Assembly (NCBI GenBank): GCA_947652805.1
Contig: CANTEM010000021.1
Span: 1 to 11,753, forward strand
Direction: 5' to 3'
DNA from: an uncultured Clostridia bacterium
Lineage (GTDB): Bacteria > Bacillota > Clostridia > Oscillospirales > CAG-272
DNA: 11,753 nt
Shown: positions 6,183 to 11,753 of the stretch, piece by piece
How positions within the stretch are numbered: the first letter of the stretch is position 1
How the letters are laid out: every line of letters starts with the position of its first letter
Position numbers and translations under genes: made by a program
Notes under the pieces: model-generated
Databases searched by the model: none
Told to the model about the DNA's origin: nothing
Seen by the model: only the letters and a program-made list of their open reading frames with translations

Positions 6183-8411
6183 TCAGTTAAACCCTCTGAT
6201 TACAGAATTGACATGCGGAACTGCTTTCAGCTTGGACATCACAGAGTGGAAATGCCCTGTATCCTTACAAGTGAATTTTACATTGATAATAATATCATCT
6301 TCCCCATGCTTTCTGGTATTGATCTGTAAAATAGACACCCGCATTTCCGCAAGGGCAGCCGTAACGCCTGCAATCACGGAAATATCGTTATCTGCAAAAA
6401 TCTGGATCATTGCTTCAAACACGCCGTGATCCTGATGAATTTCCTCCATATCCCATTCTGCACGAATCCAGCGGTGGAAGAATTCGTCTCCCTGCATGCC
6501 GGTGACGACGTTGGGACAATCCCGTTTATGAATCGACACACCGTAGCCCTTGGTAATGAAGCCGATGATCGCGTCTCCCGGAAGGGGATTGCAGCACTTC
6601 GCAAACTTGACGGCGCAGCCACGTTCTCCATCCACGATAATGCCCCCGGATTTTCCGGATACGGGAGAGGGCACCGTTTTAACCTGCTCCGCCTCCAGTA
6701 TCGGTTCTGGTTCCTCCGGGCTGACCAGTTTTTCCACTTCCTCCCGCAGCTTCGGCAGCACCTTGCTGATCGGCATACCGCCGTAGCCTATGGTATTGCA
6801 CAAATCCTCGCCGCTGTGCATTCCCATACGCGTTGCAACATTTCCGATGATCTCTGTTCGCTGGGATTCCGTAGCATTCCGGGAAATCCGCAAAATTTCC
6901 CTGTCCAGTTCTCCCCGCCCGATTTGAATGTTTTCGCTTCGTTTTTCCCGCTTGAACCACTGGCGGATTTTGTTGCGTGCTTCACCGGTGCGGACGATTT
7001 TAAGCCAGTCCCGGCTGGGTCCCTTGGAAGCAGCAGAGGTGAGAACCTCCACAATTTCCCCGTTTTGCGGACATTTATCAATGGGAGCAATCATACCGTT
7101 GATTTTGGCGCCCACCATTTTGTTGCCCACCTCCGAGTGGATCGCATAGGCAAAGTCAATGAGCGTGGATCCCTGAGGCAGCGCAATCACGTCACCCTTT
7201 GGGGTAAATACAAAGGTTTCATCATGGAAAATGTCGATTTTCAGGGAATGCATGAAGTCGTCCGGATCAATGGCTTCGTTTTCCGTATCAATCAACTTGG
7301 AAATCCATGCAAGCTTATTATCCATATCCTCCTTGCTTTGGGCGCCTGTTTTATACTTCCAATGGGCGGCAATACCGTATTCCGCCACATGGTGCATTTC
7401 TCTCGTTCGGATCTGCACCTCAAAGGGAACGCCTTCCCGCCCGATCACCGTAGTATGCAGGGACTGATACATGTTCGGCTTCGGCGTAGAAATATAATCC
7501 TTGAACCGCCCTGGCATGCTTTTATACATCTCGTGAATAATACCCAGTGCGGTGTAGCATTCCAGTTCCGTTTCCACAATGATCCGCAGGGCATAAAAGT
7601 CATAGATTTCATCAAATTCCTTGCATTGATTAAACATCTTCCGGTAAATACTGTATACCGTTTTCACACGCCCTTCCAAAGTGAAACTAATATTGTACTT
7701 TTCCAGATGCGCAGAAACATTCGCACGGACATTTTCAATAAAATTCTGATTCTGTCCGTATTTTTCTTCGATATGTCGGCTTACTTCCGCATACCCAATG
7801 GGATCCAGATAGGACAGAGCGAGATTTTCCAGTTCCTGTTTGATACGCTGAATACCGAGACGGTGTGCCAAAGGCGCATATACATGCATCGTTTCAAGGG
7901 CTGTGGTTCTGCGCTTGTGCTCCGGTTTTGCATCCAACGTGCGCATATTGTGCAGCCGGTCGCACAGCTTAATAAATATAACCCGCACATCCTTGGACAT
8001 GGCAAGAAGCATCCTTCGGATGTTTTCCATCTGCGCTTCTTCCTTGTCCTCAATGTTCAGATCCACCAGCTTAGTCAGTCCGCTGACTAACATGGCAACA
8101 TCTGTACCGAACCATTTTTCAATGGTGGCAATATCCGTTTTATCCGAACAGTCTTCCACCGTATCATGAAGAAACGCTGCACAAATGGAATCCGTGTCCA
8201 GCCCCAGCGCAGCTACAATTTCCGCAACAGCAACCGGATGTATAATATACGGTTCCCCGCTATTGCGGAACTGCCCTTCATGGAGATTTGCCGCATACAG
8301 ATATGCCTGTGTGATCTTTTCTAAATCGTATTTTTTCCCGCTGGACTTGAGCATACCAAGTAAATTCTTGATATCGTCCGCACTTCTTTCAATCTGACCT
8401 GATGTATTCAT
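6183..8411 (-). CDS. relA: Bifunctional (p)ppGpp synthetase/hydrolase Rel
   Basis: This 742-residue long RSH protein makes (p)ppGpp from ATP and GTP/GDP on starved ribosomes and also degrades it. The HD hydrolase domain is intact, with His58 (IIHPV), His82-Asp83 (LHDTVED) and Asp151 (CDRLHNM). The synthetase domain includes YDFYALRII at 270-278, RFKDYISTPKPNMYQSLHTT at 302-321 and the substrate-binding region to HWKYK at 350-354. RFKD at 302-305 is the RxKD type of bifunctional enzymes rather than the ExDD of monofunctional E. coli RelA. The TGS domain lies at about 395-457, the cysteine-containing zinc-finger-like region has Cys606-Cys607 and Cys632, and an ACT domain spans about 663-740. 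Both activities should be present. The ATG at 8411 lies 6 bases after the recJ stop. The GGGAAAG-like site lies in the recJ end, so translation is probably coupled. Confidence 0.97.
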   Translation of the reverse strand: MNTSGQIERSADDIKNLLGMLKSSGKKYDLEKITQAYLYAANLHEGQFRNSGEPYIIHPVAVAEIVAALGLDTDSICAAFLHDTVEDCSDKTDIATIEKWFGTDVAMLVSGLTKLVDLNIEDKEEAQMENIRRMLLAMSKDVRVIFIKLCDRLHNMRTLDAKPEHKRRTTALETMHVYAPLAHRLGIQRIKQELENLALSYLDPIGYAEVSRHIEEKYGQNQNFIENVRANVSAHLEKYNISFTLEGRVKTVYSIYRKMFNQCKEFDEIYDFYALRIIVETELECYTALGIIHEMYKSMPGRFKDYISTPKPNMYQSLHTTVIGREGVPFEVQIRTREMHHVAEYGIAAHWKYKTGAQSKEDMDNKLAWISKLIDTENEAIDPDDFMHSLKIDIFHDETFVFTPKGDVIALPQGSTLIDFAYAIHSEVGNKMVGAKINGMIAPIDKCPQNGEIVEVLTSAASKGPSRDWLKIVRTGEARNKIRQWFKREKRSENIQIGRGELDREILRISRNATESQRTEIIGNVATRMGMHSGEDLCNTIGYGGMPISKVLPKLREEVEKLVSPEEPEPILEAEQVKTVPSPVSGKSGGIIVDGERGCAVKFAKCCNPLPGDAIIGFITKGYGVSIHKRDCPNVVTGMQGDEFFHRWIRAEWDMEEIHQDHGVFEAMIQIFADNDISVIAGVTAALAEMRVSILQINTRKHGEDDIIINVKFTCKDTGHFHSVMSKLKAVPHVNSVIRGFN

Positions 8412-8417
8412 ATAAAG

Positions 8418-10613
8418 TTACGCTTTCCCTGTTAAAAATGCTGTCCGTAATTTTTTCAAAATGCCTGATTTGTTTAAATCTGCTTTCGTTTTTACATAAA
8501 TATATTTAAAGCGATAAATTTCCCGCTCACTTTCCAGTTTTTCCACACCCAGTATATTCATCTCCTCAAAGATCCGGATGATATATTTGACCTTTACATA
8601 CCGCATATCCCGTCCGGCACTGTGCAAAAGATTACACAAGGACCGAACACTGAAGCTGTCATGCTCCAGACGCAGTTCTTTTTTTATTAAATTATATAAA
8701 ACACCGCAATCCTCTCTGGACGGAACGATGCTTTCCGCTTCCTCCAGCGTTAGCTGCAATTGTGCTTTTCCACTGTTAATTGTCTGATACAGTGTCCGCT
8801 CCTTTTCATAAACCTGTGCCGATTCTTCACACAGCCGTATATCCTTCACGATAAACTGGAGACTTTTCACATTCTGATAGGAATTGATATCCAGTTGAAA
8901 CAATACATCGATCGTATCTCCCTCGTACAAATCCAGATCCCCCAGCGATTTTCTGAAAAACATCGCTGTAATAATCAATGCGTCCTTTGTCAGCGTCATT
9001 TTTATATGCTTTCCGCCCCCGACGGTGGAAACAGAGGACAACCGCATACCGCGCATTACAAACAGAGGTACCGGATTAGAGACTCCAAACGGCTCCAACC
9101 TATACAGCTGTGCCGCCTGGGTCATATGTATATCGGAAGGAATGAGTTCACATTCCGCCTCTATCACCGGCGCGGGTTCCTTCTGCGCAAAGCATCCTCT
9201 TGCATAATCATTGATTCTGGCACGAAAAGCCGCAAGATTCTCCCGGCTGACAGATAGCCCTGCCGCAAGCTCATGACCGCCGTATTTCAGCAGCAGATCC
9301 TCACAGTGGGTAAGTGCATCAACCAGATTCATTCCCTTGATGCTTCTGCCGCTCCCCTTGCCTATATCTCCCTCTCCCGCTTCTCCATTATCAAAGGAAA
9401 TCAAAATAGAGGGTTTGCCATATTTTTCTGTAATTCTGGAAGCAACGATCCCGATAATACCATGATGCCATTTTTCATCTGCCAGCACAATCACCGGCTC
9501 CTGTGCAAAATCGCCGTCACCGTCAATGCGTGCAAACGCCTCCTCCATAATTTTGTTTTCTTCCCCTTGCCGTTCCTGATTGATTTCGCACAGTTCTCTT
9601 GCCAAGGCGTCCGCACGCGCCCGATTCTGTGACAAAAGCAGATCTACCGCAATAGATGCACTGCGGATTCTCCCGGCAGCATTCAACCTGGGCGCAATGG
9701 TAAAGCCCACATATCCGGAAGTAATTTTCCGTTTCTGACCCGGTCTTGCATCTGTATTGATCGCATCCAGCAGCGCTGCAATAGATACTCTGGGAGTCGT
9801 CTCCATCATATGAAGGCCTCTGGAAACGATCAAACGGTTTTCGTCCCGCAAAGGCATCACATCTGCTACCGTTCCTAACGCTGCAAGATCCATATACTGG
9901 TCGCTCACACAACGGATATTCTCCAACATGGAACGCTGGGGGCAGCGCAAAATTTCCATGGCGCACAAGAGTTTGAACACAACGCCGACTCCTGCCAGTT
10001 CCTTAAACGGATACAGACAGTCCGGCTGTTTGGGATTGACTACCGCATACGCTGCCGGAACCTTGCTGTGACATTCGTGGTGATCTGTCACAATCACTTC
10101 CATGCCAAGGCTGTGAATCATATCTGCTTCTGCTACAGCGGTAATTCCTGTGTCAACGGTAACAATCAGGTTGCATCCGTCGGCGCAAAGCTGCCGCAGG
10201 GAGGCTTCCGTCATCCCGTATCCCTCCCGGACGCGGGAAGGAATATAATAATCCACGTTTCCACCGAGAGCAGACAAATACATATATAAAATAGATACGG
10301 AAGTGACTCCGTCTACATCATAGTCTCCATAAATGACAATCTTCTCTCCTGCCCCAAGGGATGCAAGAATCTTCTCCGCCGCCCGGCGCATGTCTTTCAT
10401 TAGAAACGGATCGTACAAACGATCCGTCCGGCATTCTAAAAAATCGACAGCTGCGTCTGCATCGGTACATCCTCGGTTGACAAGCAGCTGTGCCGTGGGC
10501 AGACAAATATCCAGCGCTGCTGCAATTTCCCCAGCAGCTGCATTCTCCTCTACCTGGCGGCGGGTGGCTTTTACATCCCATATTGTTTTACTCATAGCAG
10601 ACTTCATCGTCAT
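8418..10613 (-). CDS. recJ: Single-stranded-DNA-specific 5'-3' exonuclease RecJ
   Basis: This 731-residue protein degrades single-stranded DNA 5' to 3' in RecF-pathway recombination, mismatch repair and base excision repair. The DHH phosphoesterase motifs, counted from the chosen start, are GDYDVDG at 96-102, TVDTGIT at 152-158, VTDHHE at 175-180 and AALGTVADVMPL at 243-254. The DHHA1 part has KGSGRSIKG at 419-427 and GGHELAAG at 445-452. An OB-like domain and a Firmicutes-type C-terminal extension (about 590-731) follow. The frame is open to a GTG at 10679 overlapping the upstream stop (GTGA), but no ribosome binding site serves it. ATG 10613 has AGAGGA exactly 6 bases upstream and gives a normal N-terminus, so it is preferred. 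In many relatives apt follows recJ; here relA follows directly. Confidence 0.95.
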   Translation of the reverse strand: MTMKSAMSKTIWDVKATRRQVEENAAAGEIAAALDICLPTAQLLVNRGCTDADAAVDFLECRTDRLYDPFLMKDMRRAAEKILASLGAGEKIVIYGDYDVDGVTSVSILYMYLSALGGNVDYYIPSRVREGYGMTEASLRQLCADGCNLIVTVDTGITAVAEADMIHSLGMEVIVTDHHECHSKVPAAYAVVNPKQPDCLYPFKELAGVGVVFKLLCAMEILRCPQRSMLENIRCVSDQYMDLAALGTVADVMPLRDENRLIVSRGLHMMETTPRVSIAALLDAINTDARPGQKRKITSGYVGFTIAPRLNAAGRIRSASIAVDLLLSQNRARADALARELCEINQERQGEENKIMEEAFARIDGDGDFAQEPVIVLADEKWHHGIIGIVASRITEKYGKPSILISFDNGEAGEGDIGKGSGRSIKGMNLVDALTHCEDLLLKYGGHELAAGLSVSRENLAAFRARINDYARGCFAQKEPAPVIEAECELIPSDIHMTQAAQLYRLEPFGVSNPVPLFVMRGMRLSSVSTVGGGKHIKMTLTKDALIITAMFFRKSLGDLDLYEGDTIDVLFQLDINSYQNVKSLQFIVKDIRLCEESAQVYEKERTLYQTINSGKAQLQLTLEEAESIVPSREDCGVLYNLIKKELRLEHDSFSVRSLCNLLHSAGRDMRYVKVKYIIRIFEEMNILGVEKLESEREIYRFKYIYVKTKADLNKSGILKKLRTAFLTGKA

Positions 10614-10619
10614 AGCATA

Positions 10620-10625
10620 TCCTCT
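10620..10625 (-). promoter_or_regulatory. Ribosome binding site deciding the recJ start
   Basis: AGAGGA on the minus strand lies 6 bases before ATG 10613. The competing GTG at 10679 has only a poor TCGGA nearby. This site is the main reason for the shorter RecJ and leaves a 62-base gap after the FAD dehydrogenase stop, in which no clear promoter or terminator is seen. Confidence 0.7.
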
Positions 10626-10675
10626 ACCGACCAAACGGTTCAATTTTAGATTTTCCACTTTCTTGCAAAAGGTTC

Positions 10676-11753
10676 TCACAATGTCCGATTGTACCGACCG
10701 AGAATCTCCAACGCAACCCGCATTCCGTCCACAGCGGCGCTCATGATCCCGCCTGCATAGCCGGCGCCTTCCCCGCAGGGATATACCATACCGTGCCCGA
10801 CTGCCGTCAAATCCTCGCCCCGCAAAATACGTACCGGAGCGCTTGTCCGCGTTTCGATACCGGTAAGCGGCACGTCCGGCGCATCATATCCGGGAATCTT
10901 CCCTGCGAAACGGTGCAGGCCTTCCTTCAGCATGTCCGAAGCAAAAGAAGGAAGCAGCTTGTTAAAATCCGCAGGCGTTACCCTGTCATTTCTGTAAGAC
11001 GGAGTAATCCGTCCGCCAAATCCGCCCGGTTTGCCTGCATAAAAAGCGCCGACACTTTGACAGGGGGCACTGTAATCGCAGCCGCCCGCCCGAAAAGCCG
11101 CATGTTCCAAATCCCGCTGAAACTGAATTGCTCCGGCAGGGCGGCCGCCAAAATCTCCGGGAAGCACAGACACTGCCACAGCAGCGTTTCCGTTGCGCAT
11201 ATCACGGTCATGTCGGCTCATCCCATTGGTTACTACACCGCCATGCTCTGATGCGGCCGCAACCACTTCCCCGCCAGGACACATACAGAAGGTATATACC
11301 CCCCGTTCTCCTCGCCGCCAGGACATCTGATATTCCCCGTGTCCCAAGGATGCGGCAAGCTCCGGATGTCCATACAAAGCGGCATCCAGATCTTTTTGCA
11401 AATGTTCTATACGCACGCCTATGGAAAAGGGCTTTGCCTCTACGGCATAGTCCGTTTCTATCAAATAGGCGTATAAATCTCTTGCACTGTGTCCGGTTGC
11501 AAGCACCACAGGTCCGCAGCCTATTCTTTCACCGTTTGCCCGGATCCACCCGTCTCCGATTGCCTCTGCTTTGGTACAATACTGTATTTCACCACCAAGG
11601 CTGCGAATCTCCCGATCGGCATTCGCCACTACATCCCGCAAAATATCTGTACCGATATGGGGCTTGGCACGCCAGAGAATATCCTCCGGCGCGCCAAGCG
11701 TGCGGAGTGTTTCCAAAACGAATCCGCACTTGCTGTCCCCGATCCGGGTAGTC
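10676..11753 (-). CDS. FAD-dependent dehydrogenase, C-terminal part (NAD(P)/FAD oxidoreductase, COG2509-like)
   Basis: The gene enters from the right edge; its 5' end, including the usual N-terminal dinucleotide-binding region, is outside the window. The visible 358 residues begin TTRIGDSKCG. Family features counted from there are AKPHIGTDILR at 29-39, VLATGHSARD at 83-92, FSIGVRIEH at 109-117, CMCPGGEVV at 156-164, the GGFGGRITPSYR segment at 243-254, and the C-terminal FAD-contacting stretch YPCGEGAGYAGGIMSAAVDG at 324-343. This matches the uncharacterised FAD-dependent dehydrogenases common in Firmicutes; the substrate is unknown. An apparent TTG start at 11716 is only an internal leucine codon, because conserved family sequence continues upstream of it. 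The stop TGA at 10676 precedes recJ by 62 bases, so both are probably in one transcript. Confidence 0.9.
   Translation of the reverse strand, partial: TTRIGDSKCGFVLETLRTLGAPEDILWRAKPHIGTDILRDVVANADREIRSLGGEIQYCTKAEAIGDGWIRANGERIGCGPVVLATGHSARDLYAYLIETDYAVEAKPFSIGVRIEHLQKDLDAALYGHPELAASLGHGEYQMSWRRGERGVYTFCMCPGGEVVAAASEHGGVVTNGMSRHDRDMRNGNAAVAVSVLPGDFGGRPAGAIQFQRDLEHAAFRAGGCDYSAPCQSVGAFYAGKPGGFGGRITPSYRNDRVTPADFNKLLPSFASDMLKEGLHRFAGKIPGYDAPDVPLTGIETRTSAPVRILRGEDLTAVGHGMVYPCGEGAGYAGGIMSAAVDGMRVALEILGRYNRTL

Noticed and set aside
6426..8090. 554-codon open frame on the plus strand opposite relA
   Set aside because: It lies wholly antisense to a clearly conserved Rel protein. Its translation shows no recognisable domain and is rich in His/Phe/Arg, as expected from mirrored codon bias. 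No start-site context supports it.
10614..10679. Longer RecJ start at GTG 10679
   Set aside because: Despite the attractive GTGA overlap with the upstream stop, there is no ribosome binding site. The added 22 residues are not typical, and a good AGAGGA-6-ATG start exists at 10613.

Overview
The window is a dense, single-direction stretch of a Firmicutes chromosome. All eleven genes lie on the minus strand, so transcription runs from high to low coordinates. The gene set (bifunctional Rel, HemZ, a SpoVB/YabM-type flippase, MazG, HU, RqcP and the start of what is probably yabP), with short gaps and start/stop overlaps, points to an anaerobic spore-forming clostridium. Lachnospiraceae is the best guess. 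This rests on gene order and protein style, not on any marker gene.

In transcription order, the right end (10676-11753) holds the C-terminal 358 residues of an FAD-dependent dehydrogenase. It is followed by recJ (ssDNA exonuclease), relA/spoT (ppGpp synthetase/hydrolase), dtd (D-aminoacyl-tRNA deacylase), hemZ (radical SAM) and a uridine-kinase-like P-loop kinase. The recJ-relA-dtd order is the classical Firmicutes arrangement, but the apt gene often found between recJ and relA is absent. relA to dtd is separated by one base, dtd and hemZ overlap by four bases, and the kinase follows after 8 bases.

The left part (1-3283) matches the yabM-yabN-yabO-yabP block of Bacillus subtilis: a multi-pass lipid/polysaccharide flippase, MazG, RqcP (YabO) and the first ten codons of the next gene, probably the sporulation protein YabP. 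A gene for the nucleoid protein HU sits inside this block between mazG and rqcP. It has its own strong sigma-A-type promoter (TTGTCA-17-TATACT) and a hairpin terminator. A candidate mother-cell sigma-E promoter lies directly in front of the yabP-like gene, overlapping the rqcP stop codon.

The window therefore looks like housekeeping and stress/sporulation DNA: DNA repair, stringent response, translation quality control, nucleotide clean-up and envelope precursor transport. I see no mobile element, CRISPR array, tRNA/rRNA, toxin-antitoxin or phage gene, and no convincing undescribed system. The points worth a second look are protein variants (a PNFT motif in Dtd, an apparently decayed C-terminal half of MazG, a kinase without the usual TGS domain) and the promoter architecture around HU and yabP.
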